Shown one piece after another: positions 25,612 through 34,249 of a DNA stretch of 64,000 nt. A model generated the notes under the pieces. It searched no databases. It saw only the letters and a list, made by a program, of their open reading frames with translations, and was not told the DNA's origin. Each line of letters begins with the position of its first letter. The stretch's first letter is position 1. The translations under genes were made by a program, and so were the position numbers. Source of the stretch: Candidatus Cloacimonetes bacterium 4572_55. Its GTDB lineage: Bacteria; 4572-55. The DNA lies in contig NBMB01000002.1 in assembly GCA_002084765.1 (NCBI GenBank), forward strand, positions 60,074 to 124,073. Direction: 5' to 3'.

Positions 25612-28146
25612 TTAAAAAATAGCCAACACTGCCGCTGACCGAGGAGCGACTCTTTTTTCTCTCTCAATACCAATTTGGATCGGCTCCACGCCGGATTGAT
25701 TCTCATCGACAACCGATGTCCAGGTTCCTGGGGGAATCGGGAAAATTACGGATATTGGATTTGGATTCAGCAACACCAATACCCGTTCCCACTCGTCCCG
25801 CTCATCCTCCAGTTGATACGCAATGCACTTGTCGGGAACGGTCATTCCCAGATCGTTGTCTAGAAATTTTAGATTTTTTTCAATCGCCTGCGGGTCGGTT
25901 TGACGAAACATCTGATGCGCCTTCCGCAACTGGATCAAGCCTTTATGATACTCCACGACGTCCCGATAGCGAATTTTCCGCTCCCATTCGATCTGATTAA
26001 CGCTGTCCGGCGCGTTATAGCTATTTTCCACATCGTGTTTTGTGCGCAGCATCTCCTGCCCCATCTGAATAAAAGGGACGCCTTGAGAAGTGAAGATGAT
26101 GACAGCACCCAGTTTAACCATTTGGACTATGTCGCGCGCGTCAATGTCGGTCTGACCTTGCGTCAGATAATGCAATTGGTCCCACAACGTCCGGTTATCA
26201 TGGCACTCCATATAGTTGACAGATTCCAGGGGACGCTGCGCAAAGCTATGGATGGACCCCTCTATTCCCTTCTTGATCTCCGAAATGCGAGAGCCGTGGA
26301 TCAAAAAAGTTTCCGAGATATCGAAACGGTCAAAAGGACTGCCTTTCAGCGCATCGCGAAAATTGTCGTTGAATACGCCAAATCCCAACCCCCGTTGTTT
26401 GCCCTTACTTGTGATCGAAATCGGAGTTTCGCCGGACGCCCACGGCTCCCCATAGACCAGAATATTTGGGTCGATCTCATGCAGCGTTTCAGTAATTTGC
26501 GTCATAGTCTCCAGATCGATCAAACCCATGAGGTCAAAACGGAACCCATCCACCTTATATTCGTTCACCCAATATGCGACAGAATCCAGGATGAATTTGC
26601 GCACCATTGGAGCCTCAGAACGGAATTCGTTGCCGCATCCAGAGCCATTCCAGAATGAACCGCTGTCTCGCATTCGATAGTAATAGCCTGGGGCTATGCC
26701 GTTAAAGCTATACTGCACATACGGATTGGTCTCAGCTGTGTGGTTATACACAACGTCCATGATCACGCGAATACCGCGCGTATGCAGCGCGTCCACTAAT
26801 TTTTTAAATTCCTCGACACGTTTCGCATTGCGTTGCTCCGTGGCATACCAGCCGTCCGGAGAGTTGAAATGAACCGGCATATAACCCCAGTTATATTCTT
26901 CCGAGCTTTCGTTATTATCGAAATCCTGAATCGGCATGATCTGCACCGTATTGACGCCCATCTCGACCAGATGATCCAGACCGGTTTTCACCTCGCCTTG
27001 ATCCTTATATGTCGCGCCCTGCTCGGTCATGCCCAAATACAAGCCCTTTTGGTTGATACCGGAATCTGTATCAATAGAAAAATCCCGAACATGCAGTTCA
27101 TAGATGATCGCGTCCTCCGGTGGAAAGTCGGGTCGATCTGCGATCCGTGTCCCATCGTCGATGATCATACCTCGTCCATTGTGCGCGGTATTGCATCGAG
27201 AATACGGGTCGATCAGCTCTTGATCCGGATGAAAAAGCGGGCTGTTTCCATCGACTTTATAAGTGTAATATTTATTTTTTAGATTTTGCTTGATATCTAT
27301 TTCCCATACGCCTGACGCCTGGCTTTCTAATGGATACGCCTGCCCAATATCTCGGTCGGGTTGATCGTAAATCGTCAGCGTGACGCGAGTCGCTGTTGGG
27401 GCAAATAAACGAAATAGGGTCTGATCCGGTTTATAAATAGCACCAAGTTCCACGTCGGAAACGTATTCCGGTCTATCCATGAGCATCCGGAAAGAGAGTC
27501 CTTTTGGCTTGAATCCCAGAACCTCTACCCGATATTTGTGAATCGGCATAGCCAGATCAAAAGCACGGAAAGAGTCCGATGTGTTGATCAAAAGGAGCGC
27601 GGCGTTCCCGATCTCCCCAGGCGCGACCGACTGAATGGGAATTGGCTGGCCCTGATCGTCAATTATGCGGACATGCTCGGCTTGTTCCGGATCAAATCGG
27701 ATCGAAATCGGCAGGCAGACTGTAACCCGACGAGGCGCGTCGATAAACGCGCCGGATATCTGTGGATATGTGTCTGGGGGCTCAACGAACAGGTCTGGAT
27801 CATTTTGTAATATCCATGCTTCGTTCCCCAGATTTGGCGTCCAAATTCTGTCAGGGTCGTCCTTCTCTAACCACTCGCCTTTTCGGGGCAACAGACCGAT
27901 CATTTCTCCTGAGCCGTAGTGCGTTTTATCAAGGACAAACGTCAGCCCGTAATGATCCCGTTTTTTTAGCGGCTGAATCGCTCGGGAATAATCGTTGCTC
28001 ACCTTGTCCCAAGTCCACAGATTCCAGCCCTCATAATTTCCGTCATAACGATGATAGTGTACGCGCACTCTTTTTTCCTCCTGCGCTCCGACATCAAAAA
28101 TCGGCATACAAAACAAAAATATCGTCAGAAAAATCATTTTTTTCAT
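25612..28146 (-). CDS. pulA: Type I pullulanase, secreted (GH13)
   Basis: An 844-residue protein with a signal peptide (MKKMIFLTIFLFCMPIFDVG). A CBM41/PUD domain follows (VRVHYHRYDGNYEGWNLWTW), then a CBM48-type domain (ELGAIYKPDQTLFRLFAPTA), then the GH13 barrel. Type I pullulanase signatures are present: EEYNWGYMP, VIMDVVYNHTAE, the nucleophile Asp in VDGFRFDLMG, the acid Glu in LVYGEPWASG and the third Asp in MECHDNRTLWD. It debranches alpha-1,6 links of pullulan, amylopectin and glycogen outside the inner membrane. The family-usual YNWGYDP is YNWGYMP here. It ends about 180 bp from the start of the cyclase-like gene on the same strand. Confidence 0.95.
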   Translation of the reverse strand: MKKMIFLTIFLFCMPIFDVGAQEEKRVRVHYHRYDGNYEGWNLWTWDKVSNDYSRAIQPLKKRDHYGLTFVLDKTHYGSGEMIGLLPRKGEWLEKDDPDRIWTPNLGNEAWILQNDPDLFVEPPDTYPQISGAFIDAPRRVTVCLPISIRFDPEQAEHVRIIDDQGQPIPIQSVAPGEIGNAALLLINTSDSFRAFDLAMPIHKYRVEVLGFKPKGLSFRMLMDRPEYVSDVELGAIYKPDQTLFRLFAPTATRVTLTIYDQPDRDIGQAYPLESQASGVWEIDIKQNLKNKYYTYKVDGNSPLFHPDQELIDPYSRCNTAHNGRGMIIDDGTRIADRPDFPPEDAIIYELHVRDFSIDTDSGINQKGLYLGMTEQGATYKDQGEVKTGLDHLVEMGVNTVQIMPIQDFDNNESSEEYNWGYMPVHFNSPDGWYATEQRNAKRVEEFKKLVDALHTRGIRVIMDVVYNHTAETNPYVQYSFNGIAPGYYYRMRDSGSFWNGSGCGNEFRSEAPMVRKFILDSVAYWVNEYKVDGFRFDLMGLIDLETMTQITETLHEIDPNILVYGEPWASGETPISITSKGKQRGLGFGVFNDNFRDALKGSPFDRFDISETFLIHGSRISEIKKGIEGSIHSFAQRPLESVNYMECHDNRTLWDQLHYLTQGQTDIDARDIVQMVKLGAVIIFTSQGVPFIQMGQEMLRTKHDVENSYNAPDSVNQIEWERKIRYRDVVEYHKGLIQLRKAHQMFRQTDPQAIEKNLKFLDNDLGMTVPDKCIAYQLEDERDEWERVLVLLNPNPISVIFPIPPGTWTSVVDENQSGVEPIQIGIEREKRVAPRSAAVLAIF

Positions 28147-28205
28147 ACAAAATTTTTATCTCCACTCATTATTAATCTATTTTCAACTCCTTCAACATAC
28201 GGTTT

Positions 28206-28244
28206 GCTAATAAGGGTTGCTAATAAGGGTTGCTAATAAGGGTT
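28206..28244. repeat. Three tandem copies of a 13-bp repeat
   Basis: GCTAATAAGGGTT is repeated three times without mismatch and followed by a partial GCT. It lies between the divergent pullulanase and epimerase genes, about 60 bp upstream of the pullulanase start, so it may influence pullulanase expression. The remainder of the 325-bp gap is AT-rich with no other visible feature except the promoter at 28384. Confidence 0.8.
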
Positions 28245-28383
28245 GCTATGAAATAACACTATGGATTGCAATTTGTCAATACCAAAAAATCCCAACGGTT
28301 TCTAATTTTTAGTTATTCTAATTTTAGTCATAGTGTTGTGCGGATCAGTTCACTCTAAATTTTGGGCGCGCCGGATTTTCATA

Positions 28384-28412
28384 TTGACAGCCGACGTGGG
28401 ATCATGTATACA
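28384..28412 (+). promoter_or_regulatory. Near-consensus sigma70-like promoter for the epimerase operon
   Basis: TTGACA at 28384-28389, a 17-base spacer, and TATACA at 28407-28412, 59 bases before the ATG. This is the best-matching promoter in the native part of the window. Confidence 0.7.
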
Positions 28413-28471
28413 TATTTTGTCTACCGTGACTGTGGAAAATTTGGTTCACAAAAGACCCGAAGGAGGAAGCA

Positions 28472-29599
28472 ATGAAAATTATACGTATCGAACTTAATCA
28501 TATTTCTGTGCCGTTGGAAAAGGCTTATAAACTCGCCAAGCACTATGGAACCGTAACTCACGCGGACGCGATTATTGCCAAAGTTTTTACGGATCAAGGG
28601 ATTATCGGGCTGGGCGAGGCGGATCCCCTTAGCCCTTTTACTATAGAAACGCCGGATTCGGTTATGACGGCTATCCGGGATGAAATCGCTCCACAGATTC
28701 TGGGTCAAGATCCGACACAGATTGACAGCGTGGAGTCTCAGCTTGACACGTCGATTTCTGGAAATCTCATGGCGCGTGGAGCTGTCAATATGGCACTTTT
28801 TGATATTACCGGAAAATATCATAATAAACCCGCGCACCATTTTCTTGGCGAGTTGCGCCAGAAAAAAATCCCTCTGTTTATTGGTATGGGATGCGGAACG
28901 CCAGATGAAGACAGCGTCAATATACGGGAGCTGATCGCGCAACAGTATTACGGGATTATGATAAAAATGGGCGCATTTTCGATCCCAGAAGAAATCGAGA
29001 GAATGATCTCGGCTAAAAAACAATTTGGGGACAAAGTCGTGCTTTTAGTTGATGCAAATCAGGGCTGGAGCGAGGCTGAGACCCTACAGTTTCTCGAAGG
29101 CATAAAAGATTTCCCGCCGGATATGATCGAACAGCCCATAAAACGAGGCGATGCGGATGCTTTAAAACGCATTCGAGATCAATCGGAAATCCCGATCTGC
29201 GCGGATGAAGGCGTCGCGTCGTTTGAGGACGCAAAAGAGCTGATCCACGCGAGAGCGGTTGATGCGTTCAGCATCAAAGTTTCAAAAAATGGAGGTATAA
29301 GTAAGTCTAAAGTTATCACGGATTTATCTCAAAAAAACGATGTCAAATGCTTGATGAATAGTATGCTTGAATTTGGCATTTCGCAAGCGGCTTCATTGCA
29401 CTTGGCTTGTACCTTGCCAAATTTGATTGACACGGGGCATGCGTATGGATCTACTTTGAGAATGGGCGATAGAGTGACAGATTTTTCTAATAATATTGCA
29501 AAGTCGATTGTCACTGTCCCGGATGCGCCAGGGCTGGGCGTGGCTCTGATTGCGGAAAAACTTGAGAAATATACCCAAAATGTGGTCACAATTTATTAA
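28472..29599 (+). CDS. Enolase-superfamily enzyme, dipeptide epimerase-like
   Basis: A 375-residue member of the mandelate racemase/muconate-lactonizing group. The capping domain is N-terminal, and the barrel carries the metal ligands Asp (LLVDANQGW), Glu (DMIEQPI) and Asp (PICADEGV). The catalytic Lys on the sixth strand is in FSIKVSKNGGIS. At the second strand the usual KxK motif reads MIKMG, so the second, catalytic Lys is kept but the first is Met. Sequence style matches L-Ala-D/L-Glu and related dipeptide epimerases. GAAGGAGG precedes the ATG. It is followed by an opine-dehydrogenase-type gene, suggesting joint work on amino-acid derivatives. Confidence 0.85.
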   Translation: MKIIRIELNHISVPLEKAYKLAKHYGTVTHADAIIAKVFTDQGIIGLGEADPLSPFTIETPDSVMTAIRDEIAPQILGQDPTQIDSVESQLDTSISGNLMARGAVNMALFDITGKYHNKPAHHFLGELRQKKIPLFIGMGCGTPDEDSVNIRELIAQQYYGIMIKMGAFSIPEEIERMISAKKQFGDKVVLLVDANQGWSEAETLQFLEGIKDFPPDMIEQPIKRGDADALKRIRDQSEIPICADEGVASFEDAKELIHARAVDAFSIKVSKNGGISKSKVITDLSQKNDVKCLMNSMLEFGISQAASLHLACTLPNLIDTGHAYGSTLRMGDRVTDFSNNIAKSIVTVPDAPGLGVALIAEKLEKYTQNVVTIY

Positions 29600-29650
29600 A
29601 CTTTGTTGTTTAATTTAAACACGTAACGATCCAAATGGAAGGAGATGATT

Positions 29651-30766
29651 ATGTCAAAAGAAAAAATCGCGGTGATCGGGGCTGGAAACCTTGGTCAGGC
29701 AATGGCTGGACATTTTGCTTTAAAAGGGCATCAGGTGAGCATTCAAAATCGAAGTCATTCGAAAATTGACGACATCAATTCACGGGGTGGCATCCTGATG
29801 AAAGGCGTCATAAATGGACTTGCCAAAATGGAGGTGGCTTCATACGATTTTGCAGATGTTGTGCCAGGTCGAGATATGATTATGGTGACTGTGCCAGCAT
29901 CGAGCCACGCAGATATTGCGCGCAAAATCGGGAAATATCTGGAACCAGGTCAGATTGTCATGCTGCATCCGGGTCACACATTCGGTGCGTTTGAATTTCA
30001 CAATACTTTGCTCGGCATGGGGATTGACACGCTGATCACTATTGGCGAGATTCAGACTTCGTTGATCACCTGCCGGTTGATCGGTCCCGCAGAAGTGATG
30101 GCGTCCGGTATAAAAACCAGGCTGCCTATATCCATATTTCCGGCGAATCATGGATTTGATAAGGCGGAATTGCTCTTTAAAATATACCCCACATCTGTCA
30201 AGGCTCCCAATGTCCTGAAGACCAGTTTGGAGAATTTAAACGCGGTTGTGCATCCACCCGTTACCTTGCTCAATACTGGCAGAATTGACTCGGCAGTCGA
30301 TTTTCTCTATTATTGGGAAGGATTTACGCCCTCTATCTCTCATGTGGTGCAAGCTCTCGACGCGGAGAGACTCCTCCTGGCAGACGCGCTGGGGGTTGAG
30401 GTGATCACTCTTCAGGGGTTCTTTGCATCCGCGTATCCGACAAAAGGCGAAGAATTGTGGGAAAAAATTCGATCAAATGAGGCGTACCGCAAAATAACAG
30501 CACCAAAATCTATGAAAACTCGCCTGATCTTAGAGGATCTGCCGACCGGATTGGTTCCATATTCAAGCCTGGGCCAAGAATTCGGCATTCCGACTCCTCT
30601 CTGCGACGCGTTTATTGACGTATCTAATGCCATGATGATGACGGATTTCCGAAAGGAAGGACGCACTCTCGAAAATCTGGGTCTGACGGGTCAAGGCGCA
30701 GATGGTATCAGATATTTTGCGGAAACCGGTAAGAGGATAAAGAGGTCCGCAGATTACGCGGATTGA
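29651..30766 (+). CDS. NAD/NADP octopine/nopaline (opine) dehydrogenase family protein
   Basis: About 371 residues. A Rossmann domain opens with IAVIGAGNLGQAMAGHFALK, and an all-helical opine-dehydrogenase C-terminal domain follows, containing NAVVHPPVTLLNTG with the family's catalytic His. These enzymes reductively join a keto acid to an amino acid, or run the reverse. The ATG at 29651 is used rather than 29645 because GGAAGGAG ends directly at 29644, giving a six-base spacing. The last 15 residues (KRIKRSADYAD) are encoded by the start of the 31-bp tandem repeat array, so the native C-terminus has been overwritten or capped by repeat DNA. A 3' fragment of this gene recurs at 36990. Confidence 0.85.
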   Translation: MSKEKIAVIGAGNLGQAMAGHFALKGHQVSIQNRSHSKIDDINSRGGILMKGVINGLAKMEVASYDFADVVPGRDMIMVTVPASSHADIARKIGKYLEPGQIVMLHPGHTFGAFEFHNTLLGMGIDTLITIGEIQTSLITCRLIGPAEVMASGIKTRLPISIFPANHGFDKAELLFKIYPTSVKAPNVLKTSLENLNAVVHPPVTLLNTGRIDSAVDFLYYWEGFTPSISHVVQALDAERLLLADALGVEVITLQGFFASAYPTKGEELWEKIRSNEAYRKITAPKSMKTRLILEDLPTGLVPYSSLGQEFGIPTPLCDAFIDVSNAMMMTDFRKEGRTLENLGLTGQGADGIRYFAETGKRIKRSADYAD

Positions 30767-30846
30767 TTGAAGGAGGTCCGCAGATTACGCGGATTGATTG
30801 AAGGAGGTCCGCAGATTACGCGGATTGATTGAAGGAGGTCCGCAGA
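30744..30846. repeat. 31-bp tandem repeats of the CAGATTACGCGGATT family
   Basis: Three complete 31-bp units beginning GGTCCGCAGATTACGCGGAT start at 30744, 30775 and 30806. A fourth, at 30837, is cut short at CGCAGATGGG. The array contains the stop codon of the opine-dehydrogenase gene and runs into a fragment resembling the start of the restriction-methyltransferase gene. A single related unit is found at 37049. Identical adjacent copies and the absence of spacers rule out CRISPR. Confidence 0.85.
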
Positions 30847-30873
30847 TGGGACAGTTTCTCATCGCACTTGATC
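30846..30873 (+). other. 5' remnant of the restriction-methyltransferase gene
   Basis: ATGGGACAG followed by TTTCTCATCGCACTTGA matches the first codons of the intact gene at 37130 (ATGGGACAG, a 12-base stretch missing here, then TTTCTCGTCGCACTTGA). After that the sequences part. The left edge of the island thus carries a broken copy of the gene that is intact at the right edge. Confidence 0.6.
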
Positions 30874-30915
30874 CAGCAAATTTTTTCTGGCCATGAGTTC
30901 TCCCTCAGAAAGATA

Positions 30916-30944
30916 TTGACAAAGAGTAAGGAACCTGTTAAAAT
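30916..30944 (+). promoter_or_regulatory. Consensus-like promoter upstream of the Gabija-like genes
   Basis: TTGACA at 30916-30921, exactly 17 bases, then TAAAAT at 30939-30944. The first defence gene starts 200 bases downstream. Between them a 46-codon open stretch (from about 30942) has no recognisable features, so the leader is long or encodes an unrecognised small peptide. Confidence 0.6.
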
Positions 30945-31144
30945 GCTCTCGGTCTTGATTCCCGATCAGAAGACACTGTTTTTACTTTTGAATCAAGGGA
31001 ATTACGGAAAAACGTCCGCCTATCATCGCTATACGGGATATAAAGCGGAATTTTTTCCAGATAACACATCTGTTTAGTATGTTAGTTGATTTTTGTCCGT
31101 CTACAAGTTACAGTAAAATATTCAAATATGGGAAGAAAGGGAAA

Positions 31145-32278
31145 ATGTTTATAAAAGAAATAATAATTGATAATTTTAAATGTTTTGAAGGTAGGTTTCG
31201 ATTAGAATTAAATGAAGAACTTAATATCTTAGTTGGTGATAATGAAGCTGGAAAATCTACTATTTTAGAAGCTATTCATTTAGCTCTTTCAGGTTGGATT
31301 TATGGGAAGTATTTAACAACTGAACTTACGCAATCTCTTTTTAATATTCAAGTTGTAAAAAATTATATAAAAAGCTTAGAAACCGAAAATAGTTTGGCTC
31401 CACCAAGAATTTTAATTGAATTGTTTTTTGAGATTGAAGATGATTCATTAAAAGCACTTTTTGAAGGCAATGGGAATAGTCTAAAAAGAAAAGCATGTGG
31501 GATACAGTTTATAATATCTTTTAATGGGAAATATCAAGAAGAGTACAACTTTTTGTTAGGAGATACTGATGGAATTGGCTCGCTTCCGATAGAATACTAT
31601 GATTTTTCTTGGTCTTCATTTGCTCGGGATGATAGATTAACACCAAAAACAATTCCATTTAAATCTTCTCTTATTGATTCAGCAAATAATCGCTATAAAA
31701 GTGGATCTGATGTTTACATTTCTCGCATTATTCGGGATTTTCTTTCTGATGAACAAAAAGTAAAAATTTCTCAAGCACATAGAAAACTAAAAGATTCCTT
31801 TGCAGAAAATGTTGTTATTAAGGAAGTAAATGAAAAAATGCAACAAGAAGAAATATCTGATAAAAAAGTTGAATTGTCTGTTGATATGTCAACAAAAACG
31901 GCTTGGGAAACAAGTATAACAACATACTTAGACGATATACCCTTTAGTTATATAGGTGGAGGCGAGCAGTGTTTGGTAAAAACAAAATTGGCTCTGAGTC
32001 ATAAAAAATCACAAGAGGCAAATATTTTATTACTCGAAGAACCTGAAAATCATTTATCTCATGCAAAGCTAAATAAACTTATCAAGTACATAAAAGATAG
32101 CCACGAAAAAAAGCAAATAATTGTATCTACTCATAGCAGTTTTGTAGCAAATAAACTGGGTCTTGGAAGTCTAATATTATTAAATACTGACACAAAAACA
32201 AATAAAAGAAACGAGATAAGAACAAAGGATTTAGATGGAGAAACTAAAAAATATTTTGAAAAACTATGCTGGTTTTGA
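31145..32278 (+). CDS. OLD-family ABC-type ATPase, Gabija GajA-like N-terminal part
   Basis: 377 residues from ATG 31145 (AAAGGG just upstream). The Walker A is GDNEAGKST near residue 35, the signature-like motif is IGGGEQCLVKTKLAL, Walker B is ILLLEEPENHLS and the H-loop is IIVSTHSSFVANK. This is the ATPase half of an overcoming-lysogenization-defect (class 2 OLD) nuclease. The frame ends just where the TOPRIM domain should begin (KKYFEKL, then a shift), and that domain continues in the next frame. With a UvrD-like helicase gene next, the set matches Gabija (GajA plus GajB), which cleaves phage DNA when nucleotides are depleted. The DNA is much richer in A and T than the surroundings, indicating transfer. 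Confidence 0.82.
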   Translation: MFIKEIIIDNFKCFEGRFRLELNEELNILVGDNEAGKSTILEAIHLALSGWIYGKYLTTELTQSLFNIQVVKNYIKSLETENSLAPPRILIELFFEIEDDSLKALFEGNGNSLKRKACGIQFIISFNGKYQEEYNFLLGDTDGIGSLPIEYYDFSWSSFARDDRLTPKTIPFKSSLIDSANNRYKSGSDVYISRIIRDFLSDEQKVKISQAHRKLKDSFAENVVIKEVNEKMQQEEISDKKVELSVDMSTKTAWETSITTYLDDIPFSYIGGGEQCLVKTKLALSHKKSQEANILLLEEPENHLSHAKLNKLIKYIKDSHEKKQIIVSTHSSFVANKLGLGSLILLNTDTKTNKRNEIRTKDLDGETKKYFEKLCWF

Positions 32279-32804
32279 TACTTTGAGATTAATTCTTTGT
32301 CGAAAAGCAATTTTAGTAGAAGGTCCTTCTGATGAATTGATAGTGCAAAAGGCATATATACGTAAAAAAAATGGAGAACTTCCAATTGAAGACGAGGTTG
32401 ATGTCATTTCAGTAGGAACTTCTTTTTTGAGATTTTTAGAAATTGCAGAAAAAATAAAAAAACCAGTTGCGGTAGTAACTGATAATGATGGAAATTATGA
32501 AAGTAAAGTTCAGAAAAAATACAAACTCTATGGAAATTGTTCGACAATACAAATCTGTTCGGATTCAAACAATACATTGAATACGCTTGAGCCGCAAATT
32601 GTGGAGGCAAATAAAAAACAATTGGATACTTTAAGAAAAATCTTAGGTATTGTAAAGAAAGACTACCCTGATACACAATCAATCAGTGATTATATGCAAA
32701 AACATAAAACAGATTGTGCATTAAAAGTATTTGATACCGATGAAGATATAAAATTTCCTCAGTATATTTTAGATGCAATCGGGTGGGAATATGAGCAAGA
32801 ATAA
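32235..32804 (+). CDS. TOPRIM nuclease domain of the OLD/GajA-like protein, in a shifted frame
   Basis: 189 residues carrying a TOPRIM domain: the conserved Glu in AILVEGPSDELIVQKAY and the DxD motif in AVVTDNDGN, with VISVGTSFLRFLE between. In normal class 2 OLD proteins this is fused to the ATPase. Here one extra base at about 32264-32270 (after FEKL and before AGFDTLRL) separates the two. It could be a recent mutation, a sequencing error or a real split: the ATG at 32235 has AAAGGA five bases upstream, good enough for independent translation, and the two frames overlap by 44 bases. A split ATPase/TOPRIM pair could still assemble, as in other two-subunit defence systems. Confidence 0.78.
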   Translation: MEKLKNILKNYAGFDTLRLILCRKAILVEGPSDELIVQKAYIRKKNGELPIEDEVDVISVGTSFLRFLEIAEKIKKPVAVVTDNDGNYESKVQKKYKLYGNCSTIQICSDSNNTLNTLEPQIVEANKKQLDTLRKILGIVKKDYPDTQSISDYMQKHKTDCALKVFDTDEDIKFPQYILDAIGWEYEQE

Positions 32805-33915
32805 ATTATTGATTGCGGTGGCTGGATCCGGAAAAACAACCTTTTTAATTGAAAAAGCAAAAAAAATAAAAGATGAAAATGTTCTAATTACCACGTATAC
32901 TGAAGCAAATAAAGCAGAAATTACGATGAAATTTAATGGCAATATTCCGAAAAATATCACTATTCAAACTTGGTTTTCTTTTTTGTTACAACATGGTGTT
33001 AGACCGTATCAAAGTGAAATGAATAATGATTTGCAAAAAAAAAAAATAGGTTTCTATCTTACGGAAGGAGCCTCTGGAACTTACAAGGGAACAAATGGAA
33101 GAACCTACTCTTATGGAGAAACAAAAAATTTTTATAAATGTTATTTTACCAAAAGTTTAAAAATATATTCTGACAAAATTTCTAAATTTATTGTTAAATG
33201 CAATCAAAAAACAAATGGCGAAATAACTAACAGAATAGCCAGGATATATCCACATATTTACATTGATGAAATCCAAGACTTAGCGGGCTGGGAATTAGAA
33301 ATATTAAAATTGTTTCTTAATTCCAATTCTAACATTTTGCTGGTTGGTGATCCAAGGCAAGTTACATATTTAACTCATCACTCATCAAAATACAAAAAAT
33401 ATAAAAATGGAAAAATAAAAGAGTTCATTGAAAATGAATGTAATAAAAAGGAAAAAGTATGTGATATTGATGAAACCACGCTTCAAAAATTTCATAGAAA
33501 TAATCAGGAAATTTGTGAATTCTCCTCAAAACTTTTTCCTGAATATCCTTCTTGTGATCCTTGTACATGTGAAAAATGTAGGAACTACACTATGCCTCAA
33601 GAAGGAGTATTTTTAGTAAAAGAAGAAGGTGTTAATGAATATTGTAAAAAATATTACCCCATCATTTTGAGAGAAAAATTGGCAATTCATCCAGAGTGGA
33701 ATTATGGAAAATCAAAAGGATTAACTTTTGATAGAGTTCTTATTTATCCAACAAAGCCTATTGTCAATTGGATTAAAGACCAGAATTCAAAATTAGCCCC
33801 GACAAGCCGTTGCAAATTTTATGTTGCTTTGACAAGGGCAAGATATAGCGTAGGAATTGTTTGTGATTATAATGATAACACAAATTATATTGATGGATTA
33901 GAAAAGTATAAATGA
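32791..33915 (+). CDS. UvrD/PcrA-like superfamily 1 helicase, Gabija GajB-like
   Basis: 374 residues from ATG 32791, overlapping the TOPRIM frame by 14 bases. SF1A helicase motifs: Walker A VAGSGKTT, motif II YIDEIQDLAGWE, motif III LLVGDPRQVTY, motif IV-like FHRNNQEICEFS, motif V SKGLTFDRVLIY, motif VI FYVALTRARYSVGIV. It is compact compared with UvrD (about 720) and shorter than typical GajB (near 490), with little room for 1B and 2B domains. A Cys cluster (CDPCTCEKCRN) at about residues 255-265 could bind zinc. Paired with an OLD ATPase/TOPRIM it forms a Gabija-like anti-phage module. The AT-rich codon use matches the two preceding frames and contrasts with native genes. Confidence 0.82.
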   Translation: MSKNKLLIAVAGSGKTTFLIEKAKKIKDENVLITTYTEANKAEITMKFNGNIPKNITIQTWFSFLLQHGVRPYQSEMNNDLQKKKIGFYLTEGASGTYKGTNGRTYSYGETKNFYKCYFTKSLKIYSDKISKFIVKCNQKTNGEITNRIARIYPHIYIDEIQDLAGWELEILKLFLNSNSNILLVGDPRQVTYLTHHSSKYKKYKNGKIKEFIENECNKKEKVCDIDETTLQKFHRNNQEICEFSSKLFPEYPSCDPCTCEKCRNYTMPQEGVFLVKEEGVNEYCKKYYPIILREKLAIHPEWNYGKSKGLTFDRVLIYPTKPIVNWIKDQNSKLAPTSRCKFYVALTRARYSVGIVCDYNDNTNYIDGLEKYK

Positions 33916-33972
33916 AATACGGAATTCGCTAAAGACTTCGTTTCAATTAATAGGTGTAAAAATAAACTTACA

Positions 33973-34102
33973 ACCTAACTATAAATGCAGCGGACTGGCT
34001 ACTCTCGTAGCTTTTTAGACAGTTTTTCGGAAATCCAAATTTTTTTCGGCTTTAGAGGGTTTTGTGCTATTTAATCGCGGTCGGCTTAAGTCAGTGTTAG
34101 CC
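33973..34102. other. Integron attC-like site 1
   Basis: A 130-bp element with an ACCTAAC box (R'') at 33973-33979 and GTTAGCC (R') at 34096-34102. Next to them, GCGGAC (left) is nearly complementary to GTCGGC (right), with L-box-like spacing and the CTTAAGTCAGTG form typical of attC right arms. The middle is AT-rich and variable. The folded single strand would give a long imperfect hairpin. It ends the segment that holds the Gabija-like genes. Confidence 0.6.
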
Positions 34103-34249
34103 CCCGATTCGGGAGAAGAACCGAATTTTTTCATGGAAGAAACTCGGCTTCGTGAGATGGCTGTAATTTGTTGAAAATAAATCAATTACGGGATATTTAG
34201 CGATCGTCCGAAAAAACGAGTTTCTTAGTAGAGGTGGGCTAAGGTATTT

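Noticed and set aside
30744-30846. Possible CRISPR array
   Set aside because: The units are adjacent with no unique spacers, and the motif occurs singly across the chromosome.
30829-31077. 82-codon frame between the repeat array and the ATPase gene
   Set aside because: Its start lies in the repeat and remnant sequence, and a strong promoter lies inside it. Only a short leader peptide at most is plausible.
31079-31095. GTTAGTT as the left boundary (attI or attC core) of the Gabija-like cassette
   Set aside because: No convincing partner arm or palindrome was found upstream, so the left edge of that cassette stays undefined.
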